Positions 6,459 to 14,271 of a stretch of DNA of 16,555 nt are shown here, piece after piece. The first letter of the stretch is position 1; each line of letters begins with the position of its first letter. The DNA is taken from the NCBI GenBank assembly GCA_030597965.1, contig JAUVQU010000030.1:1-16555 (forward strand), in the 5' to 3' direction. Under the pieces are notes generated by a model. That model did no database searches. It was given only the letters and a program-made list of their open reading frames with translations, and had not been told where the DNA came from. A program made the position numbers and the translations under genes. This stretch comes from Cellvibrionaceae bacterium. GTDB lineage: Bacteria > Pseudomonadota > Gammaproteobacteria > Pseudomonadales > Cellvibrionaceae.

Positions 6459-7751
6459 ATGAGCGCTGAAGACATAGTCGCCATTGACCGACAGAGCATT
6501 TGGCACCCTTACGCTTCGTTTATCGATGCGCCGCCCGTATACCCCGTTGCAGGCGCTTCTGGCGTACGCATCACCCTGAGCGATGGTACAGAATTGATTG
6601 AAGGCATGTCTTCCTGGTGGTCCGGCATACATGGCTACAACAACCCGGTCCTCAATGAAGCCGCCAAGGCGCAGATAGATAACATGTCTCACGTGATGTT
6701 TGGCGGACTCACCCACCAACCTGCCGTTGAGCTGGCGCAACTGTTAATTGAGATGACACCCGCAAGCCTGACTAAAGTGTTCTTTTCGGATTCCGGTTCC
6801 GTCAGCGTCGAGGTTGCTCTCAAAATGGCCATCCAGTACTGGCACAGCCAGGGGCAGCCAGAAAAGCATAAATTCCTGGCCCTGCGCAGTGGCTATCACG
6901 GTGATACGTTTGGCGCTATGGCGGTTTGTGACCCAGTCACCGGCATGCACCACCTGTTTGCCGATGTCATGCCTACCCACTATTTTGCAGAGGCACCCCA
7001 GTGTCGTTTTGATGAGCCCTGTAACGACACAGATATCGCGGACTTTGAGCAATTAATTAAAGACCACCACCAAGAACTCGCCGCTGTCATTGTTGAGCCG
7101 ATCGTTCAAGGTGCGGGTGGCATGCGTTTTTACTCACCGGAATATTTAAAACGGGTGAAAACCCTGTGTGAACAATACGACCTGCTGCTCATTGCCGATG
7201 AGATCGCCACAGGTTTCGGCCGTACCGGCAAGCTGTTTGCCTGTGAGCATGCCAGTATAGAACCAGACATTCTCTGTGTGGGCAAAGCACTGACTGGTGG
7301 CTACATGACCATGGCGGCCACCCTCTGTAACGACAGGGTCAGTGAGGGCATCTGTCACGGGGAAGCCGGCGTCTTTATGCACGGGCCCACGTTCATGGGC
7401 AACCCATTGGCCGCCGCCACCGCGGTCGCCAGTATTCGCTTACTATTAAGCGAGGATTGGCAAACCAACATTCAACGGATTGAAACTTTACTGGAACAAG
7501 GTCTGGCGCCCTGCCGTGCATTTGATCATGTTGAAGATGTCAGGATCTTAGGGGCTATTGGCGTGGTAGAAACCAAGCAGCCCGTGGATATGGCCAAGAT
7601 TCAAAAAGCCTTTATGGAACAGGGTGTATGGATAAGGCCCTTCGGCAAGCTAGTGTATGTAATGCCGCAGTACATTATGAGCGATGAAGATTTATCGACG
7701 CTGACAACCGCCATGTGCACGGTGATTTCTCAGGCTGATTTATTTCAATAG
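6459..7751 (+). CDS. bioA: Adenosylmethionine-8-amino-7-oxononanoate aminotransferase
   Basis: A PLP-dependent class III aminotransferase of biotin synthesis. It converts 7-keto-8-aminopelargonate (KAPA) to 7,8-diaminopelargonate (DAPA), with S-adenosylmethionine as amino donor. The start at ATG 6459 gives 430 aa, matching the roughly 429 aa of the E. coli enzyme, and places IWHPYASF near the N-terminus as expected. The PLP-binding Lys is Lys276 (VGKALTGGY) and the cofactor Asp is Asp247 (IADEIATGFGRTG). The SSWWSGIHGYN motif that binds substrate is intact. An in-frame ATG at 6417 would add 14 residues; extension to a TTG at 6354 would run through REP sequence and is rejected. The gene stands alone here, without bioB, bioF, bioC or bioD, so the rest of the pathway is elsewhere. 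Confidence 0.95.
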   Translation: MSAEDIVAIDRQSIWHPYASFIDAPPVYPVAGASGVRITLSDGTELIEGMSSWWSGIHGYNNPVLNEAAKAQIDNMSHVMFGGLTHQPAVELAQLLIEMTPASLTKVFFSDSGSVSVEVALKMAIQYWHSQGQPEKHKFLALRSGYHGDTFGAMAVCDPVTGMHHLFADVMPTHYFAEAPQCRFDEPCNDTDIADFEQLIKDHHQELAAVIVEPIVQGAGGMRFYSPEYLKRVKTLCEQYDLLLIADEIATGFGRTGKLFACEHASIEPDILCVGKALTGGYMTMAATLCNDRVSEGICHGEAGVFMHGPTFMGNPLAAATAVASIRLLLSEDWQTNIQRIETLLEQGLAPCRAFDHVEDVRILGAIGVVETKQPVDMAKIQKAFMEQGVWIRPFGKLVYVMPQYIMSDEDLSTLTTAMCTVISQADLFQ

Positions 7752-7759
7752 TCTCCAGA

Positions 7760-7840
7760 GCTGTTCGCCAGCAAGGCTGGCTCCTACGGATGATTTCTAA
7801 TGAGTCTTTTCTGTAGGAGCTTGCCATGCAAGCGAACAGC
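7760..7840. repeat. REP doublet (REPIN-like) between bioA and trpS
   Basis: Two 28-nt REP units lie in inverted orientation, 25 nt apart: 7787-7760 on the minus strand and 7813-7840 on the plus strand. Both begin GTAGGAGC and end GCGAACAGC, with a GC-N3-GC core. They differ in the loop and in two stem base pairs that covary (CA/TG in one, TT/AA in the other), so each hairpin is preserved. Such Pseudomonas-type REPs are mobilised by RAYT (TnpA-REP) transposases, none of which is encoded here. The position between two convergent genes, 8 nt after bioA and 11 nt before the trpS stop, is typical. Confidence 0.9.
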
Positions 7841-7851
7841 CCCACAAACAT

Positions 7852-8871
7852 TTACTTCAACGCGCGAATACCCACCGCTCTACGGCATTTATCCAATAGC
7901 GGCTGACTATAACGGCGCGCCTTAACTGCACCCGCTTGTAAGATTTCTTCCATATCTTTAGGGCGCGACATCAAGTCATTGTAGTTTTCGCGTGCTTCCG
8001 ACAATTCAGAATTTACCAGCGCAAACAATTGCTTCTTCGACTCACCCCAGGCGATTCCATCAGCAAAGGCCTGACGCATTTCAGCCACTTGCTGCTCACT
8101 GGCAAAAGCTTCCCATAACTGAAACACCGTCGAGGTATCCGGGTCTTTAGGTTCACCCGGCTCTAACAGGTTCGTTTTAATTTTGTTGATGTGCTTTTGC
8201 ATCTGTTTTTCGGTCAAGAATAGAGGAATGGTATTACCATAACTCTTACTCATTTTACGGCCATCCAGGCCCTGCAGCACAGCAATCTTGTCGTCCACTA
8301 CCGCTTCTGGAAGTACAAACTTGTCACCAAAGTGATGATTAAAACGAGCCGCTACATCGCGTGCCATTTCCACGTGCTGTATCTGATCTTTACCGACAGG
8401 TACCTTGTTCGCATTGAACATTAAAATATCCGCCGCCATCAGCACTGGGTAGCTATAGAGACCCATTGTAATGCCGGCATCCGGATCTTTACCTTCCTCT
8501 AAGTTAACGTCAACGGCACCTTTATAGGCGTGGGCGCGATTCATCAGGCCCTTAGCGGTCATGCAATTGAGCATCCAGCAAAGCTCTGGAATTTCAGGCA
8601 CATCGGACTGACGATAAAACACGACATTCTCAGGGTCTAAACCCAAAGCCAACCATGTAGCCGCAATTTCTTTGGTGGATTGATGAACCAACGCCGGATC
8701 CTGACATTTAATCAGCGCATGGAAATCAGCAAGAAAGAAAAAAGAGTCATTTGTCTCCAATTGACTGGCGGCAATCGCAGGACGAATAGCGCCCACATAG
8801 TTACCCAAATGTGGCGTGCCCGTAGTGGTAATACCAGTTAATACTCGGGATTTCTTTACTGACTCTGTCAT
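7852..8871 (-). CDS. trpS: Tryptophanyl-tRNA synthetase
   Basis: A class Ic aminoacyl-tRNA synthetase that charges tRNA-Trp, in the cytosol. It is 339 aa, in the usual range for the bacterial enzyme. The HIGH-equivalent TPHLGNYVG is at residues 19-27 and the KMSKS loop at 206-210 (GRKMSKSYGN). The MGLYSYPVLMAADIL motif forms part of the adenylate and tryptophan site, and a VGKDQIQH motif follows. ATG 8869-8871 has AGG 4-7 nt upstream on the minus strand. The queuosine mannosyltransferase homologue ends 112 nt upstream. I see no convincing promoter, no leader peptide and no T-box in that gap. Transcription runs into the REP doublet. Confidence 0.97.
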   Translation of the reverse strand: MTESVKKSRVLTGITTTGTPHLGNYVGAIRPAIAASQLETNDSFFFLADFHALIKCQDPALVHQSTKEIAATWLALGLDPENVVFYRQSDVPEIPELCWMLNCMTAKGLMNRAHAYKGAVDVNLEEGKDPDAGITMGLYSYPVLMAADILMFNANKVPVGKDQIQHVEMARDVAARFNHHFGDKFVLPEAVVDDKIAVLQGLDGRKMSKSYGNTIPLFLTEKQMQKHINKIKTNLLEPGEPKDPDTSTVFQLWEAFASEQQVAEMRQAFADGIAWGESKKQLFALVNSELSEARENYNDLMSRPKDMEEILQAGAVKARRYSQPLLDKCRRAVGIRALK

Positions 8872-8983
8872 AAGACCTATTTTCCTAGCACCTGCTTTTT
8901 AAGCAATATCTTTGAGGGTGAAACCAGTACTCTGTCTACCCACTACTTTGGACGCATGATACAAGATTTCGCGGCCACTAACC

Positions 8984-10090
8984 TTATAGCGAATGGGATT
9001 TTATAGTTTTAAATAATAGTTGACGATAATTTTCCGTCTGCTGTACCCATGAAAACTGCTCAACATTTGCGGTGATCTTCAATCGATCTGCCAACCAATC
9101 CTCATGCAATACTCGAATCATAAACGCAGCATTGACCGCCTCTGCTTCAACATCCTCACTGACGTCGTAACAAGTCTCTGCACCAAACCATTCAGGGTAG
9201 GCCTGGCGATTTGGCAGAACAGGGTAGCAACCAGATGCCACAGCCTCAATCACGGCAAGCCCCTGAAAGTCATGCAAAGCGGTGGATAGCACCAGGTGGC
9301 AAGAACATAGCAGCGATTGATAGTCAGCCAGCGATTCGACAAAACCCCACTGCCCCAAAGTGCCCTGCTGCTCCAAAACTATTCTCAACTCATCGAATTC
9401 GATCGGCTTTTTTCGAAACTGCTGACCAACTACGTGCAGACGATAGGGCAAGCCCTCCAACTGCTTAACCAAAGCCAGTAATCGTTCAGGGGATTTATCG
9501 AACTCCCAGCGATGGTTCCAAATAATAGTGAATAGATCACTCTCATTACTTTTTTGAAAACACCCCATCTCTAGCGGCACAGTTTGAACACATGCGCGAT
9601 TTTTCAAACCATCCAGAAGATCGGCAGGTATATGATCCGGTAGTTTTTTAAGTAACTTTTGAGCGCCATCAAAAAAAGTGCGCTGATTAAACAAGGAATT
9701 AAACACCAGTAAATCGCCGCACAAGGCGCTGTACAGGCTTAGCATCTGGGGCTCTACACTGCCGTGACTGGCTGATGATTCAGGATAGGAAAATTGATTT
9801 TCGTGAAAATAAATCAGTGTAGGAATACGGCCCAAGCTCGGCACAAAACCACGCAGAGCCGACAGGTCAACCATCGACGTGGCAACGAGAAGGTCATAGT
9901 CATTCTCTAGTAATGCTCGACTGGAGGGGTCCCAAGCCCAGCTCAGACTATTCCCCCGCACCCGCCAACTGAAATATCGAGGTGGTAATGTCAACACCAC
10001 CCATTCGTGCTCAGCCAGGTGCTCAACCAAACCCTCTCGCCAACGGCGATGACTGGGCGCGTCATAGGCTGACAGGAGTAGAATTTTCAT
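8984..10090 (-). CDS. tRNA-queuosine alpha-mannosyltransferase homologue (DUF3524, QTMAN/GTDC1-like)
   Basis: A 368-aa GT-B-type glycosyltransferase. Its N-terminus (MKILLLSAYDAPSHRRW) and the PPRYFSWRVRGNSLSWAW stretch are hallmarks of the DUF3524 family, whose vertebrate member QTMAN (formerly GTDC1) mannosylates queuosine at position 34 of tRNA-Asp. The C-terminal half has a glycosyltransferase group 1 layout, with FTIIWNHRWEFDKSPERLL and a sugar-nucleotide-binding DFQGLAVIEAVASGCYPVLP region whose Glu is typical of the family. There is no signal peptide or membrane segment, as expected for a tRNA-modifying enzyme. Family membership is secure. The substrate in this bacterium is inferred from the vertebrate enzyme and could differ. 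The start ATG 10088-10090 lacks a clear Shine-Dalgarno sequence. Confidence 0.85.
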   Translation of the reverse strand: MKILLLSAYDAPSHRRWREGLVEHLAEHEWVVLTLPPRYFSWRVRGNSLSWAWDPSSRALLENDYDLLVATSMVDLSALRGFVPSLGRIPTLIYFHENQFSYPESSASHGSVEPQMLSLYSALCGDLLVFNSLFNQRTFFDGAQKLLKKLPDHIPADLLDGLKNRACVQTVPLEMGCFQKSNESDLFTIIWNHRWEFDKSPERLLALVKQLEGLPYRLHVVGQQFRKKPIEFDELRIVLEQQGTLGQWGFVESLADYQSLLCSCHLVLSTALHDFQGLAVIEAVASGCYPVLPNRQAYPEWFGAETCYDVSEDVEAEAVNAAFMIRVLHEDWLADRLKITANVEQFSWVQQTENYRQLLFKTIKSHSL

Positions 10091-10137
10091 AAGCGAGGCA
10101 ACAATTGATTAACGGGACTTAACGCGCAGCTGTGACA

Positions 10138-11433
10138 CTAACTCTTTATTTGTGATTGTTTTACATAGTGGCTCAATACTCGAAACAAGTAATAAGCATC
10201 CTTTGATCCAGCCATCTCTCTAATGGAATGCATCGCAAAAGTCGGGACACCAACATCAATTGCCTCTACACCCAACTGTCCAGCAGTAATAGGACCAATG
10301 GTACTACCGCAGCCCATATCTGAACGGGTCACAAAGGCTTGTACTGGCACATTAAGAGCCTGACACCAATTACGGAAAATAGCTGAAGTATGGCTATTAG
10401 TCGCATAACTTTGATTTGAGTTTATTTTTATCACCGGCCCATCGTTCAACTTGGGACCATGATTTCCATCGTGCTTGTCAGCAAAATTAGGATGTACACC
10501 ATGGGCGTTATCTGCCGACACCATTAGGGAGCTCTGAATTACACGAATACGCTGATCTGAATTGGGAATAAGACGGTTTAAAAAGTTATCCAGCATAGGG
10601 CCCTGAGCACCGCAGGCTGACCTACTACCCACCTCTTCATGATCATTGCAGATCAATAACCTGCTCTCCTTAGTATCGCCATCCAGTAAAGCTTGAAGAC
10701 CAACATAACAGCTCAATAAGTTATCAAGGCGAGCACTGGTCAAAAACTCATCTTTTAATCCGACTAAAGCAGGTGCTTGAACGTCATAAAAGCTCAAATC
10801 GTAATCCAAGACCTCATCAATATCCTCTACTCCCTGCTTCACTAATTCAGATTGTAGTAATGCCCGGAAATCCTGTTGCTTCTCTTCTGCCCTCATTAAC
10901 ACTGGCAGTATATCGGTCTGCTTATTAATACTGCGCTTTTGATTAGCGTCTCGATCCAAATGGATGGCCAAACTGGGAATAACAGCAATGGCTTTCGAAA
11001 AATCAATCAGCGTTTGTTTTATTTTCCCCTGAGTACAGCGATAGGACACTTTGCCAGCCAAAGACAAGTCACGGTCAAACCACGGATTGAGTAACGCGCC
11101 CCCATAAACTTCAACACCCAGCTGAAAATAACCAGCACTTTTTAACTCTGGGTGAGGTTTAACCTTTAAACAAGGGCTGTCCGTATGCGCACCAATCATG
11201 CGAATACCATTAGTGTCTAAATCCGCCTGCCCATACACAAAAGCAAGAATCGACGAATCGTTTCTCGTCAAAAAATAACTTTGTCCGGCTTGTAATACCC
11301 AAGAGTCTCGCTCTGACAGCTCAATATAACCCGCCGCCAAAAGGCGAGAGGCCATTTCCCGTACCGCATGGAAAGGCGTTTTTGAGGCGGAGAGAAAACG
11401 AATCAAGTCCTGATTAAATTCAATATTGTTCAC
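10138..11433 (-). CDS. apeB: M18-family aminopeptidase
   Basis: A cytosolic metallo-aminopeptidase (aspartyl aminopeptidase clan MH) that removes N-terminal residues from peptides. It is 431 aa, the usual length of ApeB proteins. Co-catalytic zinc ligands and catalytic residues are visible in order: His83 and Asp85 in GAHTDSPCLK, Glu266 and Glu267 in NDHEEVGS, the Asp of SADNAHGVHPN, and His402 in FAMHSIREM. The TRSDMGCGSTIGP motif is also intact. The start is GTG (11431-11433); it gives the expected N-terminus NQDLIRFLSASKTPFHAV, and no ATG in frame lies nearby. A GAGAAGAA purine run precedes it. It is 47 nt upstream of the glycosyltransferase gene and 76 nt downstream of uppP; co-transcription is possible. 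Confidence 0.95.
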   Translation of the reverse strand: MNNIEFNQDLIRFLSASKTPFHAVREMASRLLAAGYIELSERDSWVLQAGQSYFLTRNDSSILAFVYGQADLDTNGIRMIGAHTDSPCLKVKPHPELKSAGYFQLGVEVYGGALLNPWFDRDLSLAGKVSYRCTQGKIKQTLIDFSKAIAVIPSLAIHLDRDANQKRSINKQTDILPVLMRAEEKQQDFRALLQSELVKQGVEDIDEVLDYDLSFYDVQAPALVGLKDEFLTSARLDNLLSCYVGLQALLDGDTKESRLLICNDHEEVGSRSACGAQGPMLDNFLNRLIPNSDQRIRVIQSSLMVSADNAHGVHPNFADKHDGNHGPKLNDGPVIKINSNQSYATNSHTSAIFRNWCQALNVPVQAFVTRSDMGCGSTIGPITAGQLGVEAIDVGVPTFAMHSIREMAGSKDAYYLFRVLSHYVKQSQIKS

Positions 11434-11509
11434 AGTCTTATTTCTTCTCTTGAGTTAATTACACATGATCTTTAATTGGAAAATAGCATTACAGTGTAGC
11501 GTATTAGGG

Positions 11510-12301
11510 CTAGATGATGATGAGAATTAGCCCGCCCAATAAAAGGCGATAAATAACAAAAGGCATCATACCTATCCTGTCGACCAATTTTAGAAACCAA
11601 TGGATACACAACCCAGCGGTAACCGCTGAGACGACGACACCCATTAGCAATAAACCCCAATCAACATTTGACTGCCCGATCAACTCTAAAGATTTATAGC
11701 CCCCACTGAGCATAATCAAAGGTATTGAGAGTAAAAACGAGAAGCGTGCCGCTGCCGTACGGGTGAAACCTAAGGCCAACGCCATAGTGATGGTAATACC
11801 GGAGCGTGAAGTTCCTGGTATTAACGCCAGCGCCTGGGCAATTCCGATATAAAGCGCACCACGCCACGAAAGTAATTCGATTGTCTGAGATCGCTTGCCT
11901 AAATAATCCGCAAGCCCAAGCAAAACACCAAAACCTATGGTCGCGAAGGCAATGACTTCTGAGGAGCGCAGGTTCACCTCAATAAAATCATTAAAAATAA
12001 GCCCCGCTAAGCCTGCAGGAATGGTCCCCAATATGACTAACCAGCTCAATCGACTGTATTCGGTATGCTGCCCACGAAAGCTAAGAAACCAATCTGCAGC
12101 CATGATCTTTAAATCAGATCGAAAATAAATAACCACCGCCAATAAAGAACCGACATGCACAGCAACATCAAACGCTAATCCTTGATCCTGCCAACCGAGT
12201 AAGGCTGCGGGCAAAATCAAATGACCGGAAGATGAGACGGGTAAAAATTCAGTCAAGCCCTGTAGCACTGCCAATAAAGCTAACTGTACAGTTTCTGTCA
12301 T
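11510..12301 (-). CDS. uppP: Undecaprenyl-diphosphatase
   Basis: An integral inner-membrane phosphatase (UppP/BacA) that recycles undecaprenyl diphosphate to the monophosphate lipid carrier for peptidoglycan and other envelope polymers; overexpression gives bacitracin resistance. It is 263 aa with about eight hydrophobic segments. Both catalytic signatures are present: GLTEFLPVSSSGHLI at 15-29 (Glu18, His27) and PGTSRSG around Arg166. ATG 12299-12301 has AGGTG 5 nt upstream on the minus strand. It begins 29 nt after the tsaB stop, so the two are probably one transcript. Confidence 0.97.
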   Translation of the reverse strand: MTETVQLALLAVLQGLTEFLPVSSSGHLILPAALLGWQDQGLAFDVAVHVGSLLAVVIYFRSDLKIMAADWFLSFRGQHTEYSRLSWLVILGTIPAGLAGLIFNDFIEVNLRSSEVIAFATIGFGVLLGLADYLGKRSQTIELLSWRGALYIGIAQALALIPGTSRSGITITMALALGFTRTAAARFSFLLSIPLIMLSGGYKSLELIGQSNVDWGLLLMGVVVSAVTAGLCIHWFLKLVDRIGMMPFVIYRLLLGGLILIII

Positions 12302-12330
12302 AGAGACACCTAAAAAAGAAAAATCAGTAC

Positions 12331-13032
12331 TTATGACTGACGTATACGCTTGCGTTTCTGCCAGGCAACACTGTCGCGCAAATACGTCGGCTGGGACTTT
12401 TCAGCGGTCGTATACTCCCCAGCAAGCCACGAAGACTCGGCTAAAGATAAAACATCCTGCGCTTTCGGCATCACACCTTGAAAGGCCGCAGAAACATTAA
12501 ACTCATTTAAATCGGAATAATGCCAACCAGGCCCCACCACAACAACGTCATCCCTAGAGGCCAAATCATTCATGTATTGAGCCAAGTCCATGGGAGAAGA
12601 CACCCTCTCATCCACAACCGCTTGCGCCCCAATTCCTGTGTAATGCCCCCAATAAACCTCGCTCATGCGGGCATCCATGGCCACGACGACATCTTTTTGC
12701 GCATTTAAATCAAGTTCTCGGCGAGCACCCAACACCATGGCCTGCAAGGTCGATACAGCTATCACAGGTAAATCTGCGGCATACGCCAACCCCTGCACGA
12801 CACCCAAACAAATTCTCAAACCAGTAAACGACCCGGGGCCACGACCGTAAGCAATAGCGTCTAAATCATGAAGCTTAAGGTTATTCGTCGATAAAATCTC
12901 ATCAACCATAGGTAACAACCGCTGTGTGTGCTCCCGAGGGGCATCAACACACAAAGAAGAGCGCGCCCCATCACGCAACAAAGCAACCGAACAGGCATCA
13001 GAAGAAGTATCAAGGGCCAGTATTATGGTCAA
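12331..13032 (-). CDS. tsaB: tRNA threonylcarbamoyladenosine biosynthesis protein TsaB
   Basis: The non-catalytic Kae1-like partner of TsaD, needed for t6A37 formation in tRNAs that read ANN codons. It is 233 aa, a usual length. The ASKHA-fold N-terminus ILALDTSSDACSVALL and the dimerisation motif GRGPGSFTGLRICLGVVQGL are diagnostic. The start is TTG (13030-13032): an in-frame TGA lies two codons upstream, and the conserved core begins at residue 4, so no ATG is available. The ribosome binding site is weak (GGA about 10 nt upstream), which suggests low translation. uppP follows at 30 nt. The algP terminator at 13158-13190 lies upstream, so a promoter should be in 13033-13155; none is clear. 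Confidence 0.95.
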   Translation of the reverse strand: MTIILALDTSSDACSVALLRDGARSSLCVDAPREHTQRLLPMVDEILSTNNLKLHDLDAIAYGRGPGSFTGLRICLGVVQGLAYAADLPVIAVSTLQAMVLGARRELDLNAQKDVVVAMDARMSEVYWGHYTGIGAQAVVDERVSSPMDLAQYMNDLASRDDVVVVGPGWHYSDLNEFNVSAAFQGVMPKAQDVLSLAESSWLAGEYTTAEKSQPTYLRDSVAWQKRKRIRQS

Positions 13033-13155
13033 AATTCAAATATCCATTACTTAATAATTAATGAGGGAATTCTCGCAGATTTTTGGGTGCTAACATAGGA
13101 AAACAAACACCCTTTATGCTCAACTCGTGACGCACACAGGTAATATATGGGGCAT

Positions 13156-13190
13156 AAAAAAACCCCCAAGCCACAGACATGGGGGTTTTT
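13156..13190 (-). terminator. Rho-independent terminator of algP
   Basis: A 10-bp stem, AAAAACCCCC (13158-13167) with GGGGGTTTTT (13181-13190), encloses a 13-nt loop. On the minus strand the T-tract (13162-13156) has seven residues and lies about 40 nt after the algP stop. On the plus strand a T5 run is also present, so it may act in both directions. It isolates algP from tsaB. Confidence 0.92.
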
Positions 13191-13205
13191 AAAAAGAGGC
13201 CCTTA

Positions 13206-14015
13206 CTATTTCTTCTTAGCAGGTGCTTTCTTAGGTGCTGCCTTCTTGGCTGGAGCCTTCTTAACCGCTGCTTTCTTAGCCGGAGCTTTCTTAGCCGCTA
13301 CCTTCTTGGCTGGAGCCTTCTTAGCCGGAGCTTTCTTGGCTGGAGCCTTCTTAGCCGCTGCCTTCTTGGCTGGAGCTTTCTTGGCGGTTGCCTTCTTAGC
13401 TACTGGCTTTTTAGCCGTTGATTTTTTAGGGTTTAGCTTAGCCTCTGCCTTTTTATAAACTGCTTTTACTGCAGCTTCAGCTCTAGCTTGAACCGCTTTA
13501 GCTTTAGCCGTTGCCTTTTTCTCAGCCTGTCTAAGCTTTTTAGCTATATCTGAGTCGCGCTGTTTCTTCCAACGGGTCTCAAATGTTTTGCGAGCTTTTT
13601 CGATATCCGCTTCAGCTGCATCAGTTAACTTTTTACGAAGTGCTTCTACTCTAGCGTTTGCTTTGTCCACAGCCTCTTTCACTGCATGAGCCGCTTTCTC
13701 TTCAGCAATTCTGATTTTAGCTGGGGTAATTTTGGTATTTATTTCCTCAGCTTTATCCAGTGCTTTTTGAACTGCTTTCTTAGCGGATTCATGGGCTCTC
13801 TTATCAGCAGCCTTCAATGACTTCTCCGCCTTTATTCTCAGCTCAGATACTTTTTTACGCGCATCCTTTGCAGACTGTATTTGCTTCTCTATATCCTGCT
13901 GAATTTTTTCCAATGAAGCCTGCGCTCTTTCCAGTGCAGACGGAGTAGATTTCTTCGCCGTCGGCTTTCTTTTTGCAGCAGAACCCTTAGTGCTTTTTTT
14001 TGCTACTCGTGCCAT
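13206..14015 (-). CDS. algP: AlgP-like, histone H1-like Lys/Ala-rich DNA-binding protein
   Basis: A 269-aa, highly basic nucleoid-type protein. Residues 1-25 are Lys/Arg-rich (MARVAKKSTKG...). Residues of about 26-190 are a long, charged, Ala/Lys/Glu-rich helix likely to form a coiled coil. The tail, 205-269, is thirteen consecutive five-residue repeats of the type PAKKA. This architecture matches AlgP (AlgR3) of Pseudomonas, a histone H1-like regulator of alginate genes; here no alginate genes are near and the regulatory role is unproven. I start at ATG 14013-14015 because AAGGGG lies 6-7 nt upstream; an in-frame ATG at 14084 would put this Shine-Dalgarno inside the gene and add a hydrophobic, unconserved stretch. 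It is flanked by a terminator and an AT-rich upstream region, so it is monocistronic. Confidence 0.88.
   Translation of the reverse strand: MARVAKKSTKGSAAKRKPTAKKSTPSALERAQASLEKIQQDIEKQIQSAKDARKKVSELRIKAEKSLKAADKRAHESAKKAVQKALDKAEEINTKITPAKIRIAEEKAAHAVKEAVDKANARVEALRKKLTDAAEADIEKARKTFETRWKKQRDSDIAKKLRQAEKKATAKAKAVQARAEAAVKAVYKKAEAKLNPKKSTAKKPVAKKATAKKAPAKKAAAKKAPAKKAPAKKAPAKKVAAKKAPAKKAAVKKAPAKKAAPKKAPAKKK
13209..13403 (-). repeat. 15-nt coding minisatellite, 13 units, in the 3' end of algP
   Basis: The 195 nt before the algP stop encode thirteen pentapeptides with the pattern (P/A/T/V)AKK(A/V/K). The DNA units are variants of a 15-nt repeat centred on GCTAAGAAAGC-type codons. In-frame loss or gain of units by slippage would change tail length without a frameshift. 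Confidence 0.9.
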
Positions 14016-14271
14016 TGTCGTGCCCCTTAGATTATAAAAAATACTGTTATTTATTTTTTTAAAAAAGATACATAAAAACCACAAGTAAACTTAAAGGGTA
14101 TTATTAAAAAAAATCAAGCTTTTCATCGAAATAATTGGCATTTCTTATAGGTTTTATGGTTTTTTATTCAAATACACAGATAAATATCACTTATCTTCAA
14201 TTATCACCCATCAAGAAAACCGATGAAAATTATCAACTCTTTAAAAGCCTCTAATAAAAGCTTTTCAAAAA
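14016..14271. other. AT-rich upstream region of algP and 3' flank of hemH
   Basis: No gene is visible in these 256 nt. They hold repeated A and T tracts (for example T7A6 around 14054-14066), typical of curved DNA or an UP-element-rich promoter. On the minus strand a perfect TATAAT (14036-14031) lies 15 nt before the algP ATG, but its -35 position is only A-tract and the leader would be about 10 nt. A weak AAAAGC/GCTTTT hairpin at 14243-14265 might end hemH transcription; its stem is short and I do not call it as a terminator. Confidence 0.5.

Noticed and set aside
7752..7851. Ordinary terminators for bioA and trpS at the palindromes
   Set aside because: The hairpins lack T-tracts and match each other as REP units with shared ends and covarying stems, though they might still affect transcript ends.
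11472..11660. 62-codon minus-strand frame over the 3' end of uppP
   Set aside because: Lies out of frame on uppP, whose family motifs and length are complete.
13209..13403. Regular short repeats considered as a CRISPR array
   Set aside because: They are 15-nt coding repeats without spacers; no cas genes are nearby.
13147..13458. Plus-strand frame of 103 codons with repeated FLAGAFLAGAFL, resembling a repetitive membrane protein
   Set aside because: It is the exact antisense of the algP Lys/Ala repeats and overlaps the algP terminator. The minus-strand gene has a good ribosome binding site and known family architecture.
14016..14084. N-terminal extension of algP to an ATG at 14084
   Set aside because: It covers the AAGGGG ribosome binding site and the -10-like TATAAT, and adds a hydrophobic stretch foreign to the family.
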